Below the pieces are notes generated by a model, which saw only the letters and a program-made list of their open reading frames with translations, was not told the origin of the DNA and made no database searches. A stretch of 64,000 nucleotides of DNA, taken from assembly GCA_017303795.1 (NCBI GenBank), contig JAFLBR010000020.1, positions 1 through 64,000 of the forward strand, read 5' to 3'. Below are positions 31,201-40,168 of this stretch, piece by piece (position 1 is the first letter of the stretch; every line of letters starts with the position of its first letter). The position numbers were made by a program, and so were the translations under genes. The stretch comes from Cytophagales bacterium (lineage in GTDB: Bacteria > Bacteroidota > Bacteroidia > Cytophagales > Cyclobacteriaceae).

Positions 31201-34200
31201 CTGTGCCGTTATAAGTTGTTCCGTTAAGTAACAACTGTGGTGCTCTGAAATCAACGTTACCACCAAATGTGGATGCAGGGCCAAGAGTGAGTATGGCAAT
31301 ACCACTTAGGTCAAGTGTTTGTGGAGTAGCACCCACTTGCGTAAACCGAATTAATCGAATATCGCCACTTAATACACCAGAACCACCTACACCAATGGTG
31401 CGTGTTGCCGCAAGCGTAGAGGTTCCATTTGTATTGTTGCCAAAATAAATACCACCCCCAAAAGTTGAGTTCAATTGAATGTTGCCATTGTATTGATTGC
31501 CGGGAGAATTTTCAGAAAGCTGAACGGTAGATGAGCCAGAGTTTGTAACGATAAGGTTGTTGTTAAAAACATCGGAAGAAATATTGGCCGACATAAGGTA
31601 GCCATTGCCCGAGTTAACCAATGTTGTAGATTGATTAAAGATGTTACCGCCATCTCCTGCATCGTTTGAGGCACCATTCTTCTCGATATAAGCCGTTCCA
31701 TTAAACGTGGTGCCATTCAATAATACACGAGGCGAAACAAAGTTAACGTTACCATCAAAGGCTGAAGTAGGGCCCAACCATAAAAGGGCAGAGCCTGATA
31801 GGGTGAGGTTCTGATTAAATGCACCTATTTGTGTAAATCTGCGGAAGCGCAGTTGACCTGTAGTAAAACCACTACCCCCCACATTTATGGTTCCATTGGT
31901 AAAAGTTGATGCGCCTGTTGCAGTATTGGAAAAAATAATACCCAATGCACTACCTGTATTGTTAACAGTTATAGTATTGTTGAATTGATTACCCGCCACA
32001 TTGTGGGCCATAAAGATCCAATTCGATCCGGTGTTAGTAATAGTAACAGGCCCGTTGAAAATATCGGGAGTAACATTTGCCATATACCAGGCACCACTGT
32101 TTGAATTAATCAATGTGCTTGATCCATTAAAAATATTTCCACCATTGCTGGTATCATCTACGGCACCAGACTTTTCAAAAGAGGCACTTCCATTGTAAGT
32201 GGCACCGTGCAAGAGCAAACGAGGTGCTACAAAATTTACACTGCCATCAAAAGATGAGTTTGGTCCTACACGCATAATAGAAGATCCTGTTAACGTGATG
32301 TTTTCGGGTAGTGCCCCAATTTGCGTAAAGCGATACAGGTTCAATGATCCACTTGAAAATGTACCGGCTGTTATAACTCCATTAAGAGTTGAACTGGCTG
32401 GTGTTTGGCCATTAAAAGTAACACCTGATGCTCCTCCGGAATTAATAACATTAATATCTCCATTGTAGGTAGTGGTGCCGTTTTCTCCCATCTGAATAAC
32501 GGTTGCACCGGAAGAGTTAGTTACATTAATATTAACCGGCCCTAGAAAAGTTGAAGTTGATCCGGTGCCCAGTAAAAAGCGGTGATTACTTTGAATAGAA
32601 CCCGCACAATTTATTGTTAACGTACCGGCAACCGATAACCCCACATTGGTTCCTTCACCAATTAAGTACGACCACGCATCAGTGCCGCCTGTTTTATTAC
32701 TATTGATAGTGAGATCCGAATTAAAGGTGGTTATCTGGCCATTATGATTATGCGCGAAATAGATTCTGTAGCTGCCGGTATTGTTAAATGTGGTAGCAGC
32801 ATTAAACTGATCTCGGTTTGTATTCCCGGTAAGCAAGTAACCACTGCCCGAGTTGGTAATTATTGTAACGCCATCAAAGACGTTACCGCCAGCACCGGCA
32901 TCATCACTTGCTCCGTTTTTTTCAAGCGTAGCAGTTCCGCTATAAGTACAACCATTTAAGAATAAGCGAGGCGCTGTAAAATTCACATTCCCCCCAAAAG
33001 CTGAACTAGGGCCAACTGTCAATAAGGTCGTGCCTGAAAAGGTTGTTAATGTTTGAGGGGTGTTGCCAAGCTGAGTAAAACGCGGTAATGTTAATGAACC
33101 ACTAGAAAAACCAGAACCACCAATCGAAATAGTATTTCCCGCAGATAGTGTTGCCGTAGCAGCAGCACTTTCACAAAACGCAATACCCGTTCCACCTGTA
33201 CTGTTCAGTATAATGTTTCCATTAAATGCATTTGTTCCGGCATAAGCCATCCGGATGTTTGAAGTACTGGTATTAAGAAGGGTAAGGCTTCCGTTGTACG
33301 TACTTCCCGTAACCAGCTCCAGCAGTACATCGCCATTGCTATTGTTGGTTATTGAGGTTGGTCCATTGAAGGTATTACTTCCATTGGTTCTTAAAACTCC
33401 ACTTCCATTATTAACAATCGTAGTAGTTGAACCAAATGTGTTATTACCTATACCAGTATTGTTTATAGTTCCGGTTTTTTCAAGATAGGCAGTTCCACCA
33501 ATACTAATTCCATCCAGGTAAAGTTGTGGCGCCCTTAAATCGGCATTACCGCCAAAAGAAGTAGCTGGCCCAACTCGTAACAAGGTTGTAGTTCCTCCCA
33601 GGTTCAGGTTTAATGCACCGGTTCCCGGATTAGTAAAACGCTGAATGTTTAAACTACCTGATGTATAGCCACCAGCAATGCTAAATGAACCTGATGGTGC
33701 TTGAGTGGCGCTGGCTGAAACTCCACTATTGAACGTTACTCCATTCGATCCACCCGTGTTGGTAAGCGTAATATTTCCATTATAGGTTGCTGTACCATTT
33801 ACACCCATGGTGATCATGGTGTTTGCGTCTGAGTTGGTATTGTTGATAATAAGATTTCCGCCAAGCGTAAGGGTTGTACCTGCACCATTTAAAAAACGGT
33901 GATCGCTGCGAAGAGCACCGGCACAATTGATTATCAAATCACCACCGATGGAAACATTAGAGTTTGTAATCTCGCCTACTAAAAATGACCACTGATCTGT
34001 GCCACCACTTTTATTTGAATTAAGGGTAAGATTATTAGCAAACGTAGTAGTTGCACCATTGTGATTGTAGGCAATTCGGATTCTGAAACTACCAGTGTTG
34101 TTAAAAGTAGTTGCGGCATTAAAGGTATCGGCAGCTCCGTTTCCAAAAAAGATTTCGGCTGAGCCATTATTGGTAACTGTAGTTACACCATTAAAAGTAT

Positions 34201-35947
34201 TACCTGAGCTGGAGTTATCGCTAGCACCAGTCTTTGTAATAGAAGCTGTTCCATTAAATACGCTTGAAGTTAAAACGAATTGTGGCGAGCTAAATGTTAC
34301 ATTTCCACCAATAGTTGAGTTCGTTAAACGCAATAATGAAGTCGCCCCTGTAAGGGCAAGATTCATGGCGGTGCTACCAGCTTGTGTAAAATTGCGGAAG
34401 GCAAGCTCTGAGCCAGTAAATCCACCGCCACCAATATTAATGGTATTGCCAGCCGACATATTAGCTAATCCAGAACCTTGAATAAAGGCAACTCTATCTG
34501 AACTGGTAATGGTAACGCTGCCATTTAATGTAACATCACCGGCATTTCCAATCCAGTTTTCAACATTGGTTACACCTGCATTTGAATTAATAATTAGAGG
34601 ACCGTTAAATGTGGTTGATGATCCGGCTTCATAACTAATGTGAATATCGCCACCGGTTGCATTGTTGGTAAACGTTGTGGTTCCGTTAAAGGTAACACTG
34701 GCCGTTCCGAAACGGCTGATTTGAATTCTGCTTTGAATATCGGTTGCACTGGTGTTGTTGAAAGTAGCGTTCGCCTGAAACACATTACCTGCGTTATCTT
34801 CGGCTACACGTATTCTGTTTCCACCAGTATTATTAAAGAAGGCCGCAGCATTCCAGGTATCTCCGGCATCAGCAGGATTAGTACCCATGGCAAAATCCCC
34901 ACCTTGATTATTCACCGTCATCACACCATTAAAAGTATTTCCACCACGCGAGTTATCAACTGCCGAACCTGTTTTAGTAACAGTTACAGCCTGAAACGAA
35001 CTTGAATTAAAGATGATAGAGGGCGTACTAATAGTTAATGCACCACTAAAGTTTGATGCGGGCCCAAGTGTAAGCGTGGCTGTATCATTGCCACCTAACG
35101 AAATATTTTGTGCTGTTGCTCCAGCTTGCGTTAATCTTGCCAGGGTTAAGTTGCCACAACCCGAACCACCAAATCCGGCAACGGAAATGGTACGGGTAGC
35201 CGCAAGTGTTGCTGTACCACCGCCAGCACCAATTGAAATTAGTCCGGTGGCATTGTAAGTAACGGTTATGTTATTGTTGATCTGATTAGCCGCTGAATTA
35301 TAGGCTATTTCCAATGGCCCCGTGTTTCCACTTACTAATGAAAGTACTCCGTTAAAAATATCGGGGTTGGTTCCTCCCAGACGAAACTGACTGGCAGAAC
35401 TATTAGTTAGTGTTACACTTCCTGAAAAGGTATTACCACCGGTACTGGTGTCGTTATTATTGGCAGTTTTAGTTACGGTTACGGAACCATTAAATACTGA
35501 ACCATTAAAAAAGATTCTTCCGGTAGAACCATTTACGTTTGCTCCAAAAGTTGTTCCGCTAAAAGTGGAGGTACCGGTTGTATTAAGTGTAACCGCAGCA
35601 GCTGCTCCGGTGTTGTTTATAGTTCCGGTAACAAAGCTGTTCGTACCGGTAGTAGTCAGATTAAATCCATTCAGATTAATCACACCTGTATAACCATTCA
35701 CCGTAATTCCGGCTACATTTGGTGCAACATCCAGTGTACAATTTCCTAAACCGTTGGCATTAAAAGTCACTGCATCCGATGGGCCCGGAACAGATGCTCC
35801 GCCTGCTCCGCCCGAGGTTGTGGACCAGTTGGCTGTGTTGTTCCAATTAGATGCACCGGCAGCAACCCAAAATCTTTGGCCGAAGGATATTTGGGAAATT
35901 AGAAGAAGGATGAATACTGTGAGGTAAGAAAGTAAAGGTTTATTCAT
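28220..35947 (-). CDS. Giant repetitive type IX-secreted surface protein (~2575 aa)
   Basis: I start it at ATG 35947, giving a clear signal peptide (M-N-K-P-L-L-S-Y-L ... I-S-F-G-Q); the open frame extends further upstream but without a signal. At least ten imperfect repeats of ~165-215 residues follow, each with [RN]-F-T-Q-x-G near the start, a G-P motif, L-x-L-x-G strands, Y-N-G-T-x-x-x-E-K-x-G and N-S-G-S-G, rich in Asn, Thr, Gly and Ser as in beta-helix adhesins. Then come P-V-E-L-L-S-F-N-A with a fibronectin-like region and a C-terminal T9SS sorting domain (L-Y-P-N-P-A ... L-A-P-G-I-Y-T-V-R). It should be exported, cleaved and anchored on the surface. Ligand unknown. Opposite-strand frames through it are by-products of composition. 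Confidence 0.85.
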   Translation of the reverse strand: MNKPLLSYLTVFILLLISQISFGQRFWVAAGASNWNNTANWSTTSGGAGGASVPGPSDAVTFNANGLGNCTLDVAPNVAGITVNGYTGVINLNGFNLTTTGTNSFVTGTINNTGAAAAVTLNTTGTSTFSGTTFGANVNGSTGRIFFNGSVFNGSVTVTKTANNNDTSTGGNTFSGSVTLTNSSASQFRLGGTNPDIFNGVLSLVSGNTGPLEIAYNSAANQINNNITVTYNATGLISIGAGGGTATLAATRTISVAGFGGSGCGNLTLARLTQAGATAQNISLGGNDTATLTLGPASNFSGALTISTPSIIFNSSSFQAVTVTKTGSAVDNSRGGNTFNGVMTVNNQGGDFAMGTNPADAGDTWNAAAFFNNTGGNRIRVAEDNAGNVFQANATFNNTSATDIQSRIQISRFGTASVTFNGTTTFTNNATGGDIHISYEAGSSTTFNGPLIINSNAGVTNVENWIGNAGDVTLNGSVTITSSDRVAFIQGSGLANMSAGNTINIGGGGFTGSELAFRNFTQAGSTAMNLALTGATSLLRLTNSTIGGNVTFSSPQFVLTSSVFNGTASITKTGASDNSSSGNTFNGVTTVTNNGSAEIFFGNGAADTFNAATTFNNTGSFRIRIAYNHNGATTTFANNLTLNSNKSGGTDQWSFLVGEITNSNVSIGGDLIINCAGALRSDHRFLNGAGTTLTLGGNLIINNTNSDANTMITMGVNGTATYNGNITLTNTGGSNGVTFNSGVSASATQAPSGSFSIAGGYTSGSLNIQRFTNPGTGALNLNLGGTTTLLRVGPATSFGGNADLRAPQLYLDGISIGGTAYLEKTGTINNTGIGNNTFGSTTTIVNNGSGVLRTNGSNTFNGPTSITNNSNGDVLLELVTGSTYNGSLTLLNTSTSNIRMAYAGTNAFNGNIILNSTGGTGIAFCESAAATATLSAGNTISIGGSGFSSGSLTLPRFTQLGNTPQTLTTFSGTTLLTVGPSSAFGGNVNFTAPRLFLNGCTYSGTATLEKNGASDDAGAGGNVFDGVTIITNSGSGYLLTGNTNRDQFNAATTFNNTGSYRIYFAHNHNGQITTFNSDLTINSNKTGGTDAWSYLIGEGTNVGLSVAGTLTINCAGSIQSNHRFLLGTGSTSTFLGPVNINVTNSSGATVIQMGENGTTTYNGDINVINSGGASGVTFNGQTPASSTLNGVITAGTFSSGSLNLYRFTQIGALPENITLTGSSIMRVGPNSSFDGSVNFVAPRLLLHGATYNGSASFEKSGAVDDTSNGGNIFNGSSTLINSNSGAWYMANVTPDIFNGPVTITNTGSNWIFMAHNVAGNQFNNTITVNNTGSALGIIFSNTATGASTFTNGTINVGGSGFTTGQLRFRRFTQIGAFNQNLTLSGSALLWLGPTSAFDGNVNFVSPRVLLNGTTFNGTAYIEKNGASNDAGDGGNIFNQSTTLVNSGNGYLMSANISSDVFNNNLIVTNSGSSTVQLSENSPGNQYNGNIQLNSTFGGGIYFGNNTNGTSTLAATRTIGVGGSGVLSGDIRLIRFTQVGATPQTLDLSGIAILTLGPASTFGGNVDFRAPQLLLNGTTYNGTVYLEKKGASDNAGTGGNTFNSTASLVNSGSGYLLTANTTPDIFNGNLTVTNTGSNIIYLAHNVAGNQFNGNITFNSTLGSAGVYFSNNATGSSTLGNGASLLVGGLGYSSGELRFRRFTQTGTAAQTLLLTGTALLRIGPTSTFNGNLDFRVPQFALDGAIYNGITYLEKTGAANNDSNGGNTFNGLTTIANSGSGWFRFALNALDTFNGDLTLTNTGSSTIRMADNIAGTTFNGNIIVNSTFGGGIYFSESGGGTATLAAGRTISVGGLGFSLGELRLRRFTQTGGTSQNLLLTGTAALYLGPTIAFDGAVDFRAPQLLINGGVFNSAAFLEKTGANYNQGSGNTTFQGTTTIQNSSTGQLRTNGGNTFNGVTTLINSGSNDLLLELTTASVYNNTVTMTNTGSSYIRPAYIGSNTFNGDIIVNSTNGTGIYFCENAAGSATLASGRTISVGGTGFIAGELRLQRFTQSGVTAQNLILTGSATLRTGPSAIWNGAMSATAPALFLDGANFNGTNSFIKTGASTDGSVGGNVFTGASTFSNSGTGIFRLGNASVDEFIGNVTFNQASGTIQPAYNSASNFYNNVTVDGPTTITFGANNGTIVLTGGAFQSIIKSGTASPVFRRFTINKSAGFAILGTDATITTNATFTNGVLITSASNYLNFADNATSTGGSNASHIDGPIRKTGNDAFSFPTGDGGIFRPISISAPTNTAHFFTAEYFKAVHPFGDASTYPTGIVTVSSCEYWMLDRNPAVGGSNVSVTLSWNTPDCTGPYITNPANLRVVRWNGTAWVNHGNGGTTGTAANGTVISAGVITSFSPITLGSSGLDNPLPVELLSFNATAENEKVNLKWVTASELNNDFFTVQHSIDGGEFTSLGNVAGQGTKQSATTYNFVDYSPMAGINYYRLKQTDFDGTSSYSNIIAINLDLEWLLYPNPATYGTDVTINKKGNYAVYNNLGVLVIKVSDANKLDISSLAPGIYTVRSSNGSIRRLVVK

Positions 35948-35968
35948 ATAAACAGTAAGGGTAATCTT

Positions 35969-35976
35969 CAAAATTA
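35969..35976 (-). promoter_or_regulatory. Possible -7 box of the giant gene
   Basis: On the minus strand TAATTTTG matches TAnnTTTG exactly and lies 21 bases before ATG 35947. No TTG is seen at the ideal -33 distance, so this is half a consensus only. Confidence 0.3.
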
Positions 35977-36046
35977 TACTTTTATACGTGTTTGTTGCAT
36001 GCAGTAACATGTACTTTTTTAGGAACATACTTAACTTTTTTACCGA

Positions 36047-36889
36047 TTGAAAAAGCAAATTCCGCTTGCACTCCGCCTGGTTCGGTGGTTTTTTCCAAAA
36101 CTGGAATGGTTGTCGGCCAGGCTTGCAGTAGAATATTTCGAAAAAATATTTTTCTCGCCTTTGCGCTACCAAGCTCCTGAAAAGGAAATGGAGTGCGAAC
36201 AGCAAGCTACTTTAGAGGAAATTGTTGCGAATGGATTGAAAATTCAAACGTACCGCTGGGGCGATGCAACCAATCCCTATGTTTTAGTGATGCATGGCTG
36301 GGCAGGCCGGGCAACCCAATTTCGAAAGTTTATTCCGGAATTAGTTGCGGCTGGCTACCAGGTGGTAGGTTTTGACGGCCCCGCTCATGGTAAATCATCC
36401 GGCAAACGGACTACCATTCTGGAATTTGAAACCGCACTTAAAATGGTAATAACCAGATGGGGTAAACCTGTCGCGGCCATAGCCCACTCGTTTGGAGGCG
36501 GGGCGTTACTCTTTTCTATTATGAATGGCCTGCCGGTAAAAAAGCTTGTTAACATTGCCTCACCCACAATGGCTGATGAAATTATCAAATCTTATCTGCG
36601 CGCAATTAATGGTTCGTGGAAAACGGGGCAACGGTTTAAGAAGCTAATCGAAAAGAAGTATGGTAAACATTTTGAAGAGTTTACGGCCATGTACTTTATA
36701 GAACATATTAAAGGGTTGGACTTGTTGCTGGTGCACGATGACGAGGATAAAGATGTGCCCATCATTCAGGCTGAAAAGTTACTTGAAAAATATCCGGCCC
36801 GTTTACTTCGCACTTCCGGTCTGGGTCATAATCGCGTTCTGAAAGATGAGAACGTAATCGCAGCCTGTATCGATTTTATCAGAAATTAA
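36047..36889 (+). CDS. Alpha/beta-hydrolase
   Basis: This 280-residue hydrolase has V-M-H-G-W-A-G-R (oxyanion region), nucleophile elbow A-H-S-F-G-G with Ser148, the acid in V-H-D-D-E-D-K-D-V-P and the late G-L-G-H-N-R-V-L histidine. The only start that keeps the conserved N-terminal helix (R-L-V-R-W-F-F-P ... F-S-P-L-R) is a TTG at 36047; the first Met is at residue 48. Substrate unknown. It diverges from the giant gene across a 99-base gap. Confidence 0.8.
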   Translation: MKKQIPLALRLVRWFFPKLEWLSARLAVEYFEKIFFSPLRYQAPEKEMECEQQATLEEIVANGLKIQTYRWGDATNPYVLVMHGWAGRATQFRKFIPELVAAGYQVVGFDGPAHGKSSGKRTTILEFETALKMVITRWGKPVAAIAHSFGGGALLFSIMNGLPVKKLVNIASPTMADEIIKSYLRAINGSWKTGQRFKKLIEKKYGKHFEEFTAMYFIEHIKGLDLLLVHDDEDKDVPIIQAEKLLEKYPARLLRTSGLGHNRVLKDENVIAACIDFIRN

Positions 36890-37071
36890 CCGATTGGTGT
36901 AACTTAACGGCTTGAAACCCGTCTGAAATCTGGAAGTAAAGAACCGCTCACAAAAACTAATCTGGCTTTTTAAGCGTTTTTTGAAACCAAAACCAAAATA
37001 TCCAGTAAAAGACTAAGATTGAACAACTAATCAGCTAAACCGAACATCTTTCTGCTTTAACATATTTTATC

Positions 37072-37788
37072 ATGCCAAATATCATTAAGACTACCCACAT
37101 CTCCCGCACGTATAAAATGGGAACCAACATTGTAAATGCGTTGCAAGACATCTCCATTTCTATTGAGCGTGGTGAGTATGTTGCATTTATGGGCCCATCG
37201 GGTTCGGGTAAATCAACCCTTATGAATATTGTAGGCTGCCTCGATACGCCAAGTTCGGGCGAATACTGGCTCAACAACCAGTTGGTGAGCGATATGACCG
37301 AGAATGAATTAGCAGTAGTTCGTAATAAAGAAATCGGCTTTGTGTTTCAAACCTTTAACCTTTTGCCACGGGCATCGGCATTAGAGAATGTAGCACTTCC
37401 GCTAATCTATGCCGGTTATAGCAAAAGCGAACGCGAAGACATGGCTATGGCTGCATTGGAGAGTGTCGATTTGGCCAATCGCCATCATCACAAGCCAAAC
37501 GAACTTTCTGGTGGACAGCGCCAACGCGTAGCCATTGCGCGGGCATTGGTAAATAATCCTTCTATTATTCTGGCCGATGAACCTACCGGTAACCTCGATT
37601 CTAAAACCTCTTACGATATTATGAACCTGTTTCAGGAGTTGCACGACAAGGGCAACACCATCATTATGGTAACACACGAAGATGATATTGCCCATTATGC
37701 ACATCGCATTATTCGTTTGAAGGATGGTTTGATTGAGTGGGATAAGAAGAACGAGAATGTGAGTCGCGGCCAGGCCGTAACAGCCTGA
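37072..37788 (+). CDS. ABC transporter ATP-binding protein, MacB/LolD type
   Basis: This 238-residue ATPase has Walker [11 protein letters not shown]-loop F-V-F-Q-T-F-N-L-L, signature L-S-G-G-Q-R-Q, Walker [13 protein letters not shown] and H-loop M-V-T-H-E. The sequence follows the MacB/LolD/FtsE group that drives mechanotransmission or lipoprotein release. No permease gene is adjacent, so the partner must be encoded elsewhere. The 182-base gap upstream shows no clear structure. Confidence 0.9.
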   Translation: MPNIIKTTHISRTYKMGTNIVNALQDISISIERGEYVAFMGPSGSGKSTLMNIVGCLDTPSSGEYWLNNQLVSDMTENELAVVRNKEIGFVFQTFNLLPRASALENVALPLIYAGYSKSEREDMAMAALESVDLANRHHHKPNELSGGQRQRVAIARALVNNPSIILADEPTGNLDSKTSYDIMNLFQELHDKGNTIIMVTHEDDIAHYAHRIIRLKDGLIEWDKKNENVSRGQAVTA

Positions 37789-37839
37789 CTGGCTTCTCAA
37801 ACAATTTGATATTGAATTTTAAATCTTCAATTTTCCCCT

Positions 37840-38388
37840 ATGAAGATTTATACCAAGACCGGAGATCAGGGCACTACTTCTTTATTTGGAGGTAAACGCG
37901 TTTTAAAGTCCGATTTGCGAATTGATACCTACGGTACGGTAGATGAACTTAATTCGTGGATTGGCGTGTTGCGCGATCAACCGGTAAATCAAAACCTGAG
38001 TGCAGTGCTGATTGAAATTCAGGATCGCTTATTTACCATTGGTTCTATTCTGGCCACAGAACCCGGCAACAGAAAAGTTAAAATTCCGGCACTTACCGAA
38101 ACCGACATTACTTTTCTTGAAAAAGAAATTGATGCAATGGATACCGTACTACCGCCAACGAAATTTTTTGTGCTGCCCGGTGGCCATCAGGCAGTTTCGT
38201 TCGGGCATGTTACCCGCACCGTTTGCCGCAGAGCTGAGCGTTTGGTAATTGCACTTAATCAGGTTGATCCGATTAACGAACTCGTCATCAAATATCTCAA
38301 CCGACTTTCTGATTATCTTTTTGTACTGTGCCGCATGATGACGCACGAGCTGAATGCCCCCGAAACTCCGTGGAAACCTCGCATGTAA
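37840..38388 (+). CDS. Cob(I)alamin adenosyltransferase, PduO type
   Basis: This 182-residue enzyme makes adenosylcobalamin from cob(I)alamin and ATP. The N-terminal ATP-binding motif I-Y-T-K-T-G-D-Q-G-T-T-S-L-F-G-G is complete, and F-V-L-P-G-G, C-R-R-A-E-R and Y-L-N-R-L-S-D-Y-L-F match the cobalamin-side signatures. The length is normal for a trimeric PduO-type enzyme. It stands 51 bases after the ABC ATPase gene. Confidence 0.92.
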   Translation: MKIYTKTGDQGTTSLFGGKRVLKSDLRIDTYGTVDELNSWIGVLRDQPVNQNLSAVLIEIQDRLFTIGSILATEPGNRKVKIPALTETDITFLEKEIDAMDTVLPPTKFFVLPGGHQAVSFGHVTRTVCRRAERLVIALNQVDPINELVIKYLNRLSDYLFVLCRMMTHELNAPETPWKPRM

Positions 38389-38477
38389 ACCACTTGATTT
38401 AGACCTAACACATGTTAGCATTCAGGGACTGAAAGTTGTATCTTGCAGAAAATTTATTTTTCACTAACAAAGATGCA

Positions 38478-39542
38478 ATGGTCGATACAGAAAGCATTTC
38501 AATTACCCGAACGGCAAAGTCAAGGTTAAGCAAAACAGATTTTAATAGTCTTTCATTCGGACAGGTTTTTACCGATCACATGTTTATGGCCGACTACCGC
38601 GATGGCCAATGGAAAAATCTACGCATAGTGCCTTATGGACCAATTCAAATCAGTCCGGCAACGCCTGCGTTACACTATGGCCAATCCATATTTGAAGGCA
38701 TGAAGGCCTATCGTGCAGATGATGGAAAAGCGCTGGTATTTCGTGCTGCTGATAATCTTACACGCATGAATATTTCGGGTAACCGAATGTGTATGCCCGC
38801 TGTGCCGGAAGATCTTTTTATGGAAGCACTTTCAACTTTAATAGATTTAGATCGTGCCTGGATTCCTAATCAGGAGGGAAGTTCACTTTACATTCGGCCG
38901 TTTATGTTTTCTGCCGATGAGTTTATCGGCATCCGGCCATCATTGGATTTTACATTTATGATTTTACTTAGTCCGGTAGGGCCTTATTATGCTACACCGG
39001 TTAAAGTAAAAATAGAAACACATTATACACGTGCCGTAGAAGGTGGCACCGGTTTCGCGAAAGCGGGTGGTAATTATGGTGGTGCAATTTATCCGGCCAA
39101 GCTTGCGCAAGATCAGGGTTATCATCAATTAATCTGGACGGATGGTAAAACACACGAGTACGTGGAGGAGAGCGGCACCATGAATCTGATGTTTGTAATC
39201 AACAACACATTGCTTACTCCGGCACTCAGCGATTCTATTCTGGCGGGTATTACGCGCCAGAGTGTGATTGACCTCGCTCGCCATTGGGGCATGAATGTAG
39301 AGGAAAGAAAAATTTCCATTATTGAATTAGTAGCTGCCTTAAAACAAGGTCGGGTGCAAGAAGCGTTTGGTGCCGGTACTGCTGCAACCATTGCGCACAT
39401 TGAATTGATTGGGCATGAAGAAGAAAAATTTCTGTTACCACCCGTTGAGAGCCGCACGTTCTCGAACCGCGTGTTAGCTGAATTGGAAAACATTAAGCGT
39501 GGAAAAGTTCAGCCACCGTTTGATTGGATTTATAAGATTTAA
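38478..39542 (+). CDS. ilvE: Branched-chain amino acid aminotransferase
   Basis: This 354-residue PLP enzyme catalyses the last step of Val, Leu and Ile synthesis. Signatures: L-H-Y-G-Q-S-I-F-E-G-M-K-A-Y, Y-I-R-P-F-M, the PLP-lysine region G-F-A-K-A-G-G-N-Y-G, E-S-G-T-M-N-L-M-F and G-A-G-T-A-A. The length fits the eukaryote-like class II branch. ATG 38478 is preferred over the TTG at 38436. It ends just before a strong terminator. Confidence 0.93.
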   Translation: MVDTESISITRTAKSRLSKTDFNSLSFGQVFTDHMFMADYRDGQWKNLRIVPYGPIQISPATPALHYGQSIFEGMKAYRADDGKALVFRAADNLTRMNISGNRMCMPAVPEDLFMEALSTLIDLDRAWIPNQEGSSLYIRPFMFSADEFIGIRPSLDFTFMILLSPVGPYYATPVKVKIETHYTRAVEGGTGFAKAGGNYGGAIYPAKLAQDQGYHQLIWTDGKTHEYVEESGTMNLMFVINNTLLTPALSDSILAGITRQSVIDLARHWGMNVEERKISIIELVAALKQGRVQEAFGAGTAATIAHIELIGHEEEKFLLPPVESRTFSNRVLAELENIKRGKVQPPFDWIYKI

Positions 39543-39556
39543 TATTGTTTTAATTG

Positions 39557-39598
39557 AAACCGCCTCGCACTTTGTGTTTGAGGCGGTTTTATTTTTTG
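39557..39598 (+). terminator. Rho-independent terminator of ilvE
   Basis: Stem AAACCGCCTC (39557-39566) and GAGGCGGTTT (39580-39589), followed by TATTTTTT. The stem core recurs in the orphan hairpin at 62547-62574. Confidence 0.85.
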
Positions 39599-39611
39599 CT
39601 TTCTTGCCACT

Positions 39612-40115
39612 ATGCGTATTTTAATTTTTAGTTGTTTCATGCTTGGTTTTGCGGCTGCCACTTTTGGTCAGGAGCAAATGGTGTTGTTAAAGCGTGGTGA
39701 TGTAGTAGCCCGTTTTGAATTGGGCGACAACATTAAATGTAAACTGCGCAATGGAAAAACTAAAGCGGGCATGGCCATTCGTTATACCGATTCTTTCATC
39801 TTGCTGCGTGGTGATACAATTCTGTTTTCCGACATCTATAAAATTCACGCAAAAGGAAAACGCAAGGCCGACTTCAGGCAAAAAGTTGGAACTGTTTTAA
39901 TGATTGGAGGCGTGGGTTATTTTGCGATTGATCAAATCAATACAATTTTCTTTGTAGAAGGCCAGAGCGGGATTGACGAAGGCGTGGCCATTACATCGGG
40001 TAGTTTAGTAGCAGCAGGCGCAGCATTAACTTTTTTACGAAGCCCCTATCTGAAAGTGCGCGGCCTTTCTATTCGGATGGTTACGCCAGAGTCGCGCTAT
40101 TATCGTTACGAGTAG
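39612..40115 (+). CDS. Exported or membrane protein of unknown function
   Basis: This 167-residue protein has a signal peptide (~1-19, A-T-F-G-Q) and a beta-rich region with K-R-G-D-V-V-A-R-F-E-L-G-D-N-I-K-C-K-L-R. Two hydrophobic stretches (~95-110 and ~128-140) could be membrane helices. No family is recognised. It lies behind the ilvE terminator and 53 bases before prfB. Confidence 0.6.
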   Translation: MRILIFSCFMLGFAAATFGQEQMVLLKRGDVVARFELGDNIKCKLRNGKTKAGMAIRYTDSFILLRGDTILFSDIYKIHAKGKRKADFRQKVGTVLMIGGVGYFAIDQINTIFFVEGQSGIDEGVAITSGSLVAAGAALTFLRSPYLKVRGLSIRMVTPESRYYRYE

Positions 40116-40168
40116 AGATTTATTGGAGCCGGGATGTTATCTTCGCGCCATAATTAGTTTTTAAAGAA

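Noticed and set aside
28500-35700. Many plus-strand frames opposite the giant gene
   Set aside because: They recur once per repeat, have no start or family signal, and arise from the skewed codon composition of the real minus-strand gene.
28220-35700. CRISPR-like or tandem DNA repeat array
   Set aside because: The repeats are long, imperfect and coding, with no constant short repeat and unique spacers.
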